Program-made: the position numbers and the translations under genes
Source of the DNA: Brachionus plicatilis
Taxonomy: Eukaryota > Rotifera > Eurotatoria > Ploima > Brachionidae
Direction: 5' to 3'
Length of the DNA: 41,602 bases
Assembly: GCA_010279815.1 (NCBI GenBank)
Contig: QEOQ01000690.1
Span: forward strand, 529,339-570,940
Part shown: positions 30,273 to 41,602 of the stretch, piece after piece
How the letters are laid out: every line of letters begins with the position of its first letter
Position numbering within the stretch: the stretch's first letter is position 1
The notes under the pieces: model-generated
The model's input: only the letters and a program-made list of their open reading frames with translations
Told to the model about the DNA's origin: nothing
Databases searched by the model: none

Positions 30273-30383
30273 AGTGTTTGGATCCGTACAAGCGGACACT
30301 TAACCGGCCAAAATTTTCAGAAACCGTGACCGCAAAAAACCGTACATGTAATGGACCGGTTTGTCTTGACCGTATCCAACACT
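30273..30383. repeat. ~110-bp foldback with AGTGTTTGGAT ends
   Basis: AGTGTTTGGATCCGTACAAG at the left faces CTTGACCGTATCCAACACT at the right, nearly complementary. Inside is ACCGGCC/GGACCGGT-type sequence. A small MITE-like foldback, GC-richer than its surroundings. Confidence 0.65.
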
Positions 30384-30790
30384 AATTTTTTGAGCAAAAT
30401 TTTTACTTTGCCAAAATCGGTTTATATAAACAGTTTAAAGAAAAGCTTTTATTTTTGTACTTAACTTATGAGGATAAAAAGGCATAGAAGATTGCAGAGT
30501 TGTTTAAAAGCCCCAAATTAAAGTACTAAAAAAATTTTTATTTATTATATTTTTTTTACTCAATAACGGAATTTTAAAAACACAATGATGATTTTAATTT
30601 AAATTCCTCCAAATGTTTGCTTTAATTTTTGTAGAAATAAAAATTATAACAATATTTTTAAAAAAATTTTAGGTGAAATTTTCATAATCTTGATTCTTTG
30701 AAAATTTAACCACAAATATATAATTTTTTCTAAAAAATTAATTAATTTTAATCAAAAATGTAATTTTTTTAAATAAAAAATAACTGTTTT

Positions 30791-31612
30791 AATGAAATTT
30801 TATCTAAACGTAAAAAATATCCAAATTTTTCCAGCATTAAAAAAAAAGCATTGATATAAAGAGAGAGTTATTATATGTTAAATTTTAATACGGAAAGGCT
30901 GTTTTTCCAAATAAATCTTTTTGAAAAATTAGTTTAAAGAGAGCGGCTGTAATTTTTTAAATACACGTCTTAAGAAAATTATATGATTTTCAAAAATTAA
31001 ATGATACTCAAGAAAAAAACGAAATGTGATGCCGTTGCATGAAAATTATTTTTCCTGGAATATTTTGAGCATGAGTTAATAATAACTATTATTGTTCCAA
31101 ATCGATATTCAAAAATTAAATATAATATTAGATTGCATATTCTAGCAAAAATATTGAAAAATTCTTGATATTTTAATTACAAAAAAACCATAAATTACAA
31201 GAATTTCCATAAAATATAACAAAAAATAGAAAAATTAATTTTTTATTTAAATAAAATTGTCCTTTTTTATGCTTATCTAATTTAATGTTTTTAATGTTAA
31301 ATTACGTTTTAAATTAAAGAGGTATTAATAATATTGTCAACAAAAAAGATTAAAGTACTTTGCGTTCATTTTTTTTTTCATTTTTTTCAAATAAAAAGTA
31401 TAATTCCTTAACTTAAGGAATTATACTTTTGTGATGATCACAAATTTCAATTAATAAAAAAGTAGATTTCAATTTAATTTGATGTTAATTATTTATTTTT
31501 ATGTATAATCTTAATAATTGAGTAATTTTTTAAATATACAAAAAAAAAATAATTTTGTTACTTGAACCATTAATAAAGTAAAATAATTTCAAAATTTTGA
31601 ATTATTAAAAAA
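30791..31612 (+). repeat. 822-bp exact direct repeat, first copy
   Basis: Compared line by line with 40781-41602, no mismatch or indel was found; the offset is a constant 9,990 bp. The sequence is AT-rich and non-coding and includes a hairpin TATAATTCCTTA/TAAGGAATTATA near 31399-31426. Because the second copy is cut by the window end, the true length may be greater. Confidence 0.93.
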
Positions 31613-34600
31613 ATTTTCCTTTACTTTTTTTATCACTAATTAATAAATTTAATTGTACTTAAGGACTTTTTTTTTGATTTAAAATCTTTTTCAATAAAAA
31701 ATACTTTTTGAGTTCGAAAAAAAATTTTAAATATCTTGTCTAAAAAAAATGATTTGGATTATTCGAGTTTTTCAAGTTTATTTTAGTCCATCTTTTTGTT
31801 TTGGTCAATGTATGTTCTCAACAGCCTCATCAGAATTGTTGAAAATGGCTTCTGAACCGCAGTAAACTCGGTGTCTTTTTCATTCTTTTTTCTCTCTATC
31901 TTTATTAAACTCTTTGTCTAGATCAAGAGTGGTTACTTGAAGGTTTTGAGTGTCCATTCTTTCTAAAAAACTTCTTTCGGAATAACTTTCCAAATCAAGC
32001 ATTTTAGAATTAGATAAAATAATTCTTTTTTCAAAAAAGGTTTTTTTTTATATACGAAAAAAATTTTAAAATCAAAATAGTTGTTAATTTATAAAAAGTT
32101 TTTTTATATGCATAGAGCATTTTAATCAATGCAAGGATTAAAAAATTTTTTGTGTAATTTTTGTCACAAAAACAATTTTACAAAATTTTGACTTTTTTTA
32201 ATTAATGAAATTTGCTTTTAAAACAATGTTGAAACTAAAATATGATATTTTTATATAAATAAATAATGATCAAAAAAGGCATGATCACTGATTTTGTTAA
32301 TACAGTTTAGTTGGTTTTTCAAATAATCTTTTGGTCAAGCAATGTTGTATGATTTTTTTATTTTTATTCATTATTATTTTGATAAAAATTGAATACATGA
32401 AAATTGTGTAGAGAAATTTCAAATCCCAAATCATTTTTCATATCTTGAATCTATTTTACTTTCTCAAAGTTTGTCATGCTAATTTCAAAAGCATTAAAAA
32501 CTTTATCCTTAAAAACCATTATTTATTTTATTAATTTTCATTTGTAAAAAGATTATTTTAAATCGTACTTAAACACAAGAGATTTCATGTAATTTTTTTT
32601 ATCACCTCTTTAAATTGTTGACGTGAGATCACTGAATGTTTTTATTCTGTCTGCTTATGTTCTACTAATTCGTTATTTAATTAATAAATTAACTAAATAT
32701 TTTATTTCCTTAATATTCATACTAGGAAATTCAGCTATCTTATAAAAGATTTTCTTGGTTTAAGATTTTAATTAGATATAAGAAATTCATTAATAAAATC
32801 CAATTTTCTAATGAAACTAATTTAATCCGCTTTATTCGTTTTCTAAGATATCACTGACTGTAAATTCGTAAATATATTTCATTAGAATTTGTTAGGTTTG
32901 GTGGGTAATTTTATGGTATACCTAAAATTTAGATCATTAAAAAGTCTTCTAACAAGGCTGATTCTGAAAAAATTGCTTTACAAAGTTGAGTAAAAACAAG
33001 GTAACAAACATTATTCCCATAAGTTGATATATGGTAATAATGTAACAAAATTTATTAAATTTGAATTTATTTTTAAATTAATATGCTTTTAGATTAAATA
33101 TTTTTTTAAATACGTAATTGATTGAAATTAAATTTTTATTATCTTATTATTTGTTCTGAATTTTTTAAAAGATTAATCAAGTATAAAAAGGTTTATTAAA
33201 AAATGTTGACTTTCATAAGCCAAATTAAAATTAAAATTTTTTTTTTTACTGTTTTTTTTGATTGTGAACTGCGCTAAGTTGAAAAAAAAAACATATTAAT
33301 AAAAAGGCAATTTATTTTGAAGTCAAAATGACTACGATATTTTATAATTTGCCTTTATTTAGACTTAAAATGTCTTAATTCTAAAAATGTTAGTCTTAAT
33401 CTGATAAAATAAAAAGGTTAATTTGATAAGATTTTTAAAACGATTTAATCAACATTTCAGATTTTTTTATTATTAAAAATTTTTAACCTAAAGGATTAAA
33501 ATTGATATTGTTTTGGATTGGAAATTTCTTCAATAAAATAATTCGAATAAAAGGAAACCCATACTGATTTTGATTAATTAGCTTTTGAATATTAATTGAT
33601 AATGACATATAATAAAATTTTGTTATGGTTTTTTGATTATTCGTTCTAGAAATTATTTTGTATTTATTAATAAATTTTTTTTTAAAGTTTCACCGAAAAA
33701 TAAAATAAATTTATGTCATTAAAAATATTTTAATTAAAATAAAATATTTATAAAATATTAGATAAGGTTTAAAAGCCAAAGTATATTATTATTTTTATTT
33801 ATTTGATTCACCTCCAATTTGGAGCAATTTTAAATTCAACACAAAATTAATTAAATAAATAAATACACATATAAAAAATTGTTCATAAAAATACGAATAA
33901 GACAATTGGTGGAAAACATAAAAATCAATATTTATAGTTAAATTCACTAACACATAAAGTATATCAAAAGAGTGCGAAATTTATCAAAATTAATTTAACC
34001 TATGTAATTACGTAAAGTTAGGTTCAAGGTAATTTCACAATAATTTCAAGGTTGGATAATTTTTAATAATACTATAATCAATATTGCTTTTGTTAAATAA
34101 TTATGCTTAAAAATTCCAGAATGAATTCAAATGAAGAAAATCATAATTCCTCCTAAATTTTGTATATTTTTGTTGAATTTTCAAATTTTAATTTATAAAA
34201 TCTTAAACATTTCCTCTCAAAAAAATAAAATTTTTAATATTACTCATGTTAAAAACAATTAGTTTTTAAACTATATAAAAAATTATTTATAAGGTTTATT
34301 CAAAATTTAGCTTTTAAAACAGAAATTGTTTAAATTTTGATGCATTATATTTTAATACCCTGAAAATTGTCAAATATTTTTTTCTTTTATTTTAATTATC
34401 AATAAATCACTTAATCTCCTTTTTTTCTAGATCAAAATAAATCCAATTTATGATACTAAAATTCAATTTTGCGATTGCTTTATTTTACTAAAATAAAATC
34501 AAGTTCAATGCTTAATTGTCAAGTTGTTGTTGCTTTTGAAGAAATTGAAAAGGGATTTTTTTAATTTAAATTTTTTATTTCGTAATAATATTAAAGGAAA

Positions 34601-37292
34601 ATTTAATTTTCTGATCAGATGTAAATTTTAGATCATAATTTTTAGTTTTAGATTAAAAAAAAAGTTTTTTTAGCAATTTTTTAATAATAAATAACTAATT
34701 TTTATTAATAAAAAAATAACATTTTGAGATCTCTATCATATACGGTTTTATGACTAAATGAAGCGATAATTTTTGTAGTTTAAAATAATGTAGTTTATTT
34801 CAAATTTTAGTAATACAAATTAAAATGGCAATTTTTAATTAGTTTTTATAAAGAAAGGAACTTTTGGTAATTATTCTAAAATAAGAACGCTAGAGCATTT
34901 TGATTTATATTGAAATTTGTATTCATTAAAAACATAATAGATGGTTTATCTATAAAAAACTGCTCAGCAATGGACTGGAAGGGATTTTATTTGATAACTA
35001 ATCATAATTTTTATAGAATAAAGTTTAAGAGTATTTAAAAATATTTTGAATTTTTATCTATTAAAAATATTAAAACTTCAGTTCTTGGTTTAAAAATGTG
35101 AATATTTATATCAATAAAAAATAAATACAAGCCCTAATTTTTTTATTTTAATTAAATATTTAGTCACAATTGATAACCAATTATTCAACAGAATCTGAGG
35201 TAAAGAGCAAAATGGAGTTAAAGATCAATCTTTAAGTAAAATCTATCAATATAAATAAAAAAAAATTCTGTAAAAAAATTAGCATTTAATATATTACCAA
35301 TTAAATGGTGTTCGTTCTGCTAAGTACATTTTGATATTTCATTTCATAATCTACTCCAAAACATTTTCCTATTTAATTTGAAAAAAAAAGTAAATCGATC
35401 AATTTAATGATTAAAAATAAATTTGATCGCTTTTATCTTTAAATTCAATTAACCATGGGATATTTTTATTAAGAACTTGTGGCATTTTAATCAACTAAAT
35501 TAATGTGTATCATATAAAAAGAGTCTGACTTAACAACATACCAAAAAATCTTTTCCGAGTTCTTAAACTTTTAAACATTCTTAATTAATCGAAATTACTT
35601 TTATTTTTTGAAAATTTAGGATTAAGAATTAAAAAAAAATTTGTTTTTTTTTAAATATAATTCAAAATTTTCCCAAATTTACATAAGCTTTGCAAGTTTC
35701 TTAATAACTACTACGCTTTAAAATTAAAATTTTTGCCAATTAAGCTGGAGAAATTCTGATATTTAAAAATAAATATTTTAACAACTTCCCGTTAAATAAA
35801 ATGAGAAAAAATTATATAGACTCTATTAAAATAACTCTAAATTAATTTATCATTTGATGAGTTAATAATAAATGGTAGTTACTGGAACAAAGTTGCTTAC
35901 CCAAAATGTTTTTCGTAAAATCGGCCATTGAAGTTTGAGATCAAAATCAAAAGATCAAAATATAAAATGTAATATATTTTTTTTATTATAGAGAAGAATT
36001 AATTTTTTTCCTAAGCAATTACTTGAATGTTATATCATGTTTAATTTCATTTCATATATCCCTTCCTATCTTTTAAATATCCGTTTTTTATCGAACTATA
36101 ATAGATTTAAACTTTTTTAATTAATTGTAACAGAAACTATAAGGACTAAAAATTTAATGTTTTAAAATTTTAAATTTTTTTAAAAGTAAAAATAAAATTA
36201 AATTATTCTAGTTTGAATATAAAAGTTATGAACTTGAATTAATGAATTATTTAAATTATTGATTGTCTTTGTTAAATAGATTAGAGATCAATCATTTTGA
36301 TGTTAATTTTACAATGAATCATTATTAGACAAAGCATGTCTAGATTAGTATTTATTTTTTTTAATTATCAAAATTATTTCATTAATTAAGTTTTAAATTT
36401 TTTATGATCGTTTTGATCTTAAAAATTGATTTGAAGCTTCAATTTACCGTAAACTCTGAAATTAAATATTAAAATAATTCTAAATTTTGAATCTATTTCT
36501 TTTAAATCTTAAGACTAATTTTTAAATTTCTTAATTTACGAAGATTTCCTCCTTTTGAATTGTAATTCATACTTAAAACCAAACCAAATTTCACGTAGTA
36601 TTGGGCAACATCTTACACGAAAATTGTGAATATGTTTTTACACAATGTTCATCAAATACCACACATTTATTAAAAAATAACATAAACAAGGATAAACCAT
36701 TAAAAGTAAAAAAACTTATTATTTATATATTTCATAAGTAAATTATAAAAAGATCGCAAAAATAATAAAGAACAATTTTATTTATTTTTATTTTCAACAA
36801 TAAAAAATAATCATCAAAAATAAATATTCAAAAAAAAATATAAAACACATTTTTTGAACTTTAATCATTAAACTTCCAATTTTTGGCACAGTTTCTTTTT
36901 TTCAATTTTTTTTTGATACGAATCGGTTCTTGCTCATTCTAAAATAAATTCATCGTCCGAACCATTTTCCGATTCTATTCTTGCGGAAAACTAGGGCTCT
37001 TTTTGGTAAGTTATTTTTTTATAAAAACCAATTATTTTTTTAATTATTAACATACTATAAATAAAATTTCTTTTTTTTTTCCATGTTAAAAAGATAGGAA
37101 AAAAAATGCGAATCGCTATGTTAAAGGATTTGTATATGAGGTTTGCACTCTTCCTTCATTTTTTATTAATTTTAAAACAAATATAAACTTTACAAATTGT
37201 CTTGAATTTGAAAAATTTAAGCTTTTATTAGGCGGTTAATCAATTACATTTAAAAAAAATTGTGGGAAAAAATTCAAAATTAGAAAAGAAAT
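31613..37292. other. 5.7 kb of very AT-rich, gene-poor DNA
   Basis: No intact gene seen. It holds a frameshifted coding remnant (31783-32002), a diverged repeat (33345-33500, like 22520-22675), a LINE-tail-like TTTATTTATTTG run with hairpin CTCCAATTTGGAG at 33812-33824, and a short acidic reading stretch on the minus strand near 36924-36995 (ARIESENGSDDEFILE then stop). The rest looks like unique A/T-rich sequence. Confidence 0.55.
31783..32002 (-). pseudogene. Small frameshifted coding remnant, unknown protein
   Basis: From ATG at 32002 the minus strand reads MLDLESYSERSFLERMDTQN, then LQVTTLDLDKEFNKDREKK and a stop. One base over, the frame continues NEKDTEFTAVQKPFSTILMR and LLRTYIDQNKKMD to a stop at 31785. 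The 220-nt length is one more than a multiple of three, so a single indel in an A-run separates two protein-like halves. Composition is clearly unlike the AT-rich background. It may be the C-terminus of a gene whose other exons are lost or far away, or a pseudogene. Confidence 0.4.
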
Positions 37293-38234
37293 GGTTTAAT
37301 TTTTTGTGTTTGAATTATAAAATGTATCCAATGTTGAAATAACATTGAAAAAGTGCGATGTTTCAAATATTTTTTTTCAGTTTCAAATAAAAAATAATTT
37401 TAAGCACTTCTATTTCCTTTTTTAATAGAATAGTAAATTCCTGAATTATTTAGAAATTTGAAAAAAATATTGAAAATTCTTTATTTTACTTTTAAATAAT
37501 TTACTTATTTATCTGTACCTCTACCAACCTTCAGAATAAAAATATGTAAAACAAAAAAATTAAAAATAAAGTTAAATAAGATATAATAATATAAAAAATA
37601 ATTAAAAAGAAAAAAAAGATAAAATATTTATTTAGGTTTTTTCTTAATATTCAATCGTTGAAAAACTTGGTCTAGTTGGATACATAAACCTTAGTTTACC
37701 TTTTATGCAAACAATTGTTCTTGGGTTTTGTGAACTATAAGTTCATCTATTTTGTTGCTCACATAAAGGTGATCAAATGTCAAATTAGGTGAAAAACTTT
37801 AATATTAGGAGAACAATTTTTAGTTTAGGTTAACTAATGGTTCATAAAACCTGAGAACAAAAATTGTTTCAGTAATAGATGAACCATTGTTCACCTAACC
37901 GACTAGACCCATAAACTTCTTTTTTTTTTCTTTAAAAACTTTTACTTTAGTGATAATTGAAGTTCGTTTGATGCAATGTATTGAATGCTCAATTTTAAAT
38001 AAATGCCAAACAGATCTTAGATAGTTTTTTAAACTACAAATATTTTCTTAAAGATCATCATATCACAAACTCAAAGTCAGAATTTATAAAAAAAAACAAA
38101 GTTTTTCATGTTTGCAATGTTAACTTAAAATTATTTTTTCTTTGAAACTGAAAAAAATATATGAAATATCCTACTTTTTCAATGTTATTTCAACATTGGA
38201 TACATTTTGTAATTCAAATACAAAAAATTAAACC
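37293..38234. mobile_element. Repeat family R1, copy C (complete, diverged)
   Basis: Left TIR from GGTTTAATTTTTTGTGTTTG and right TIR ending CAAAAAATTAAACC are inverted over about 73 bp with few mismatches. AAAT flanks both sides, a possible 4-bp target duplication. Length 942 bp, no coding. The body aligns with copies A and B (AACCTGAGAACAA, GATAATTGAAGTTCGTTTG, GATCATCATATCAC) but with many more differences, so this is an older insertion. Confidence 0.8.
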
Positions 38235-38324
38235 AAATTAATTAAAAAAAAATAAGTTAAAAATGAGTTCAGATCATTCTTTAAATTTAAAGATTTGACT
38301 TAAAAGATTAAAAAAATAGTCCAT

Positions 38325-39177
38325 AAAAAAATGTATTGGTATTTTTTCAATGCAAGTTTTTCTTTTTTAAAATTTTGCCCTCAGAAATCGATTTCTTTAT
38401 TGATCAAGTATAAATATTCATCTTTATTCATGTTCTTATTTTTGGCCAAAAAATCAAAAAAATGATTGACAGGTCTAATTGACCCGACCGGGCTTTAATG
38501 GTATAAAAAAATTGGACTTTCTAGGGATAAAAAAAATTTTAAAATGAGCTGGAAAATATTCTAAAAGAGGAAACAGAAAAGGAGAATCACAGAAAATCCT
38601 AGAACAAGATGTTTTTTATCTTGGTGATTATGCTTTATCAAATGAGGCTAAAAAACAAGAAGCATTCACTAAATTTCACTAAATTCAATTAAAAAAATAA
38701 AATAATTCTTTTTATTTTTTGTTAAATGGAAAATTTTCTGTTTCACCTTTAAAGTTTCTCTATTCATTCATTTAATAAGAATTAAATTTTGTATTGGAAT
38801 TTTTGTATGAAAATTTACATTTTTAAAAAAATTTCAATTTTTGAATATATTTTGAGTAAAACAATTTGTCTAGAAAAAATAACTATTTTCATCAGAATTT
38901 GCAGTTGATGCAACGACGACGAACACTCTTCATCCTCTATTCAAACGAAAATAATCACCACCCGTTACATCCCTAGATGGGAATTGACATTTTCACATGG
39001 TCGGATTATGTTTATTTTGCACTGAAAAAAAGAACTTTACTTCGATTTCTATGTTTATCACTTTTATTTAAGTTTAAAGATGAATATCTATATTTGATCA
39101 ATAAAGAAATCGATTTCTGAGGGCAAAATTTTAAAAAAGAAAAACTTGCATTGAAAAAATACCAATACATTTTTTTT
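38325..39177. mobile_element. ~0.85-kb inverted-repeat element
   Basis: The left arm (AATGTATTGGTATTTTTTCA to about 38440, through GATTTCTTTATTGATCAAGT) is complementary to about 39055-39177 (ACTTGATCAATAAAG-type complement through TGAAAAAATACCAATACATT). Inside, 38590-38685 on the plus strand reads a short protein-like stretch (ILEQDVFYLGDYALSNEAKK) to a stop, possibly a captured fragment. No transposase recognised. Confidence 0.7.
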
Positions 39178-40394
39178 CAGCAAGAAAATCTAGTATTTCG
39201 GGCAATGAACACTTTTTGTCAGCTTTAGAAACTGGGCTTAATACAAATATTTACATTAATTCAGAAATGAAAACTACCCGCTAATATGAAAAAATTTTAA
39301 CGCTTTTAAGTGTCCAATTTTTTTTTATAATTTTTATAACTATTATCATAATTCTTTCAATTATATTCATAAATGCAGCATTCAAAATAAAAAAAAAGAT
39401 CATGCTAAAAATATAATTCATATAATTTTTTTTAAAAACAAATAATTTTTATACGGAAAATTTTATGCCATTTTTATATTAAAATACCGTTTTTTTATCA
39501 ATTTAAATAAAATTTCGTGACGCATTTAAACTCAAAATTTTAACTTCAAATGCATGCATTATGTCCGAAGAACATTTTTTGTGTTTCAAATTTAGAAAAA
39601 ATAGAAAAATATATTTTTATTATTTTTTACATATTTAATGCGGCATTATTACCAAAATTTTGACATTAACTGCAGCATTTTTAGTCGCAGCGTATCTGGA
39701 AAAAAAGGTGGGTTAAATGCAGCATTAAAATCCAGAATTCTGGTTTTAAGTGCAATGCATTAGGGGGCAAGGCATTACGGTAATATTTTGATATGAAATT
39801 TTTTAACAGATTTTGAAAAAAAATTCAAAATTTTTATTTAAATAATTCATTGTTTTAAATGGTTTTATAAAAACCAATTATTTTTTTAATTTGTAATAAT
39901 ATTTTCTTTTAAAATTAACTAATAGCTAATCTTTCACTCTTGACATGGACCCTTTTCTTTTGTATTTCAGCTCGCGTCAGATAAAAAGTAAAAGAGTTTA
40001 AGACATATAAAATAATATTTTTAATTTGATAAGATAACAAACAAAACATTAATTTAATGTGTTGATAATATTGGAATTTAAAGAGTATTAAAAATTTTTT
40101 GAAAACTTAAAAAAAATTAAAATCAGAAAACACCGGAAATTGTCTAAAAATCACTATTTTCTGAAGTTTGAAAAACTGTCAAATTTCAATATTTCAACGA
40201 TTGATTAAAACAAGCCATTTTTTATTAGTTGATATCAAAAATTTTCAAATAAAAATTACGTATGAACATTTTTTTACATTTTACTCGAATAAAATTAATC
40301 TGACTTTTGTTTTTATTTTAGAAAAATTTAAATACTTAAAAAAAACATTGTGTTCGATCAAAAATTTATCTAATAATAAAGAAAAATTTTTTTT
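39178..40394. other. AT-rich stretch, nothing assigned
   Basis: No gene recognised. Several TGCAGCATT-like words occur between 39374 and 39740. A 40168-40428 open frame is A/T-biased noise overlapping the LINE tail. Confidence 0.45.
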
Positions 40395-40780
40395 TTATTT
40401 ATTTATTTGTTTATCTGTATCGAGCTAATGTTCCTTCAGAATAAAAAAAAAAAAAATAAGTCCATAAAGGTAAGAAAAAAAAAATAAATAAAAAAAAAAG
40501 GATAAATAAGGCGAAAGAAAATTAAAAACGATATGTTTAAATAACTAAAGATAAGACATGTTTAAATATTTGATAGTTCAGAAAAAAAAGAAAAAATTGC
40601 TAGGTAGCAATTACACAATGGAGTTGGTTTTTCGATATATCTTGATTCGAAACCTTCTCTATATTCTTCGACAAGTCTGACGACCAGTTGAACAGAATGT
40701 CTCAATCCTGCCCTGACATGTCTCTCACTTAACCCAAAAAGTTGATTTGAAATTGTTAGTAGATTTAGTTAATGAAATTT
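40395..40780 (-). mobile_element. LINE 3' fragment, same family as the LINE at 20738-22125
   Basis: The minus strand encodes LTISNQLFGLSERHVRAGLR, then HSVQLVVRLVEEYREGFESR and YIEKPTPLCNCYLAIF, clearly homologous to the C-terminus at 21201-20971. It is followed by TTATTCTGAAGGAACATTAGCTCGATACAG-type 3' sequence and a TAAATAAATAAA tail. It is cut at about 40775, immediately before the exact duplicate that starts at 40781, so the break coincides with the duplication junction. Confidence 0.8.
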
Positions 40781-41602
40781 AATGAAATTTTATCTAAACG
40801 TAAAAAATATCCAAATTTTTCCAGCATTAAAAAAAAAGCATTGATATAAAGAGAGAGTTATTATATGTTAAATTTTAATACGGAAAGGCTGTTTTTCCAA
40901 ATAAATCTTTTTGAAAAATTAGTTTAAAGAGAGCGGCTGTAATTTTTTAAATACACGTCTTAAGAAAATTATATGATTTTCAAAAATTAAATGATACTCA
41001 AGAAAAAAACGAAATGTGATGCCGTTGCATGAAAATTATTTTTCCTGGAATATTTTGAGCATGAGTTAATAATAACTATTATTGTTCCAAATCGATATTC
41101 AAAAATTAAATATAATATTAGATTGCATATTCTAGCAAAAATATTGAAAAATTCTTGATATTTTAATTACAAAAAAACCATAAATTACAAGAATTTCCAT
41201 AAAATATAACAAAAAATAGAAAAATTAATTTTTTATTTAAATAAAATTGTCCTTTTTTATGCTTATCTAATTTAATGTTTTTAATGTTAAATTACGTTTT
41301 AAATTAAAGAGGTATTAATAATATTGTCAACAAAAAAGATTAAAGTACTTTGCGTTCATTTTTTTTTTCATTTTTTTCAAATAAAAAGTATAATTCCTTA
41401 ACTTAAGGAATTATACTTTTGTGATGATCACAAATTTCAATTAATAAAAAAGTAGATTTCAATTTAATTTGATGTTAATTATTTATTTTTATGTATAATC
41501 TTAATAATTGAGTAATTTTTTAAATATACAAAAAAAAAATAATTTTGTTACTTGAACCATTAATAAAGTAAAATAATTTCAAAATTTTGAATTATTAAAA
41601 AA
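40781..41602 (+). repeat. 822-bp exact direct repeat, second copy (runs off window)
   Basis: Same sequence as 30791-31612. At its start AATGAAATTT occurs twice in tandem (40771-40790), while the first copy has it once, giving 10 bp of microhomology at the junction. Confidence 0.93.

Noticed and set aside
39484..39780. A possible TACCGT...ACGGTA mariner-like MITE
   Set aside because: Only the outer 6-8 bp are inverted; the arms do not continue.
40168..40428. 86-codon Phe/Lys-rich open frame
   Set aside because: AT-rich noise running into the LINE tail.
30791..41602. The two identical 822-bp copies as LTRs of one retrotransposon
   Set aside because: The copies lack TG...CA ends at the visible boundary, no gag-pol coding lies between them, and no primer-binding site is seen.

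Overview
The window is a piece of an AT-rich animal (metazoan) nuclear genome. The evidence is GT-AG introns, one 62-bp micro-intron, an axonemal dynein heavy chain, an IRG-type GTPase and many decayed metazoan-type LINEs and DNA transposons. The base composition, the tiny intron, the IRG-like GTPase and the style of the LINE proteins make me think of a monogonont rotifer such as Brachionus; that placement is inference.

Region 1 (1-18330, + strand) is the 3' part of an inner-arm axonemal dynein heavy chain gene. Five exons (182-3102, 7307-8100, 11470-12790, 16060-16220, 16283-18330) join in phase to give 2414 residues running from AAA2 to the natural C-terminus; the tail, linker and AAA1 lie to the left of the window. 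The first three introns inside the window are 3.3-4.2 kb and filled with transposon debris. Intron 1 holds a repeat-family copy split by a LINE fragment, a TA-flanked MITE, an antisense WD40-repeat fragment and another MITE. Intron 2 holds an 8-bp-TSD MITE nested inside a larger inverted-repeat element. Intron 3 holds a full copy of the repeat family seen in intron 1, a second inverted-repeat element and a foldback just before the next exon. The fourth intron is only 62 bp.

Region 2 (18331-25650) is intergenic and made of mobile DNA. It contains a foldback element whose arms are in-register 15-bp tandem arrays, a decayed Mutator-like (MULE) transposon with about 20-bp subterminal repeats that has been entered by a LINE and a small MITE, two further inverted-repeat elements, and an 89-nt imperfect hairpin.

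Region 3 (25651-27292, + strand) is an intact single-exon IRG-like GTPase gene of 485 codons. A splice-acceptor sequence lies 20 nt before its ATG, and the protein has a hydrophobic C-terminus.

Region 4 (27293-41602) is gene-poor and very AT-rich. It contains an antisense exon-like fragment next to a 5'-truncated LINE, a segment of higher GC, a probable Merlin/IS1595-type transposase relic, a small frameshifted coding remnant, a third copy of the repeat family, another inverted-repeat element and a LINE 3' fragment. An 822-bp segment at 30791-31612 recurs without any difference I could see at 40781-41602 and runs off the window end, suggesting a recent (or assembly-made) 9,990-bp tandem duplication.

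The two intact genes show no functional link; the rest of the window is a record of nested transposition.
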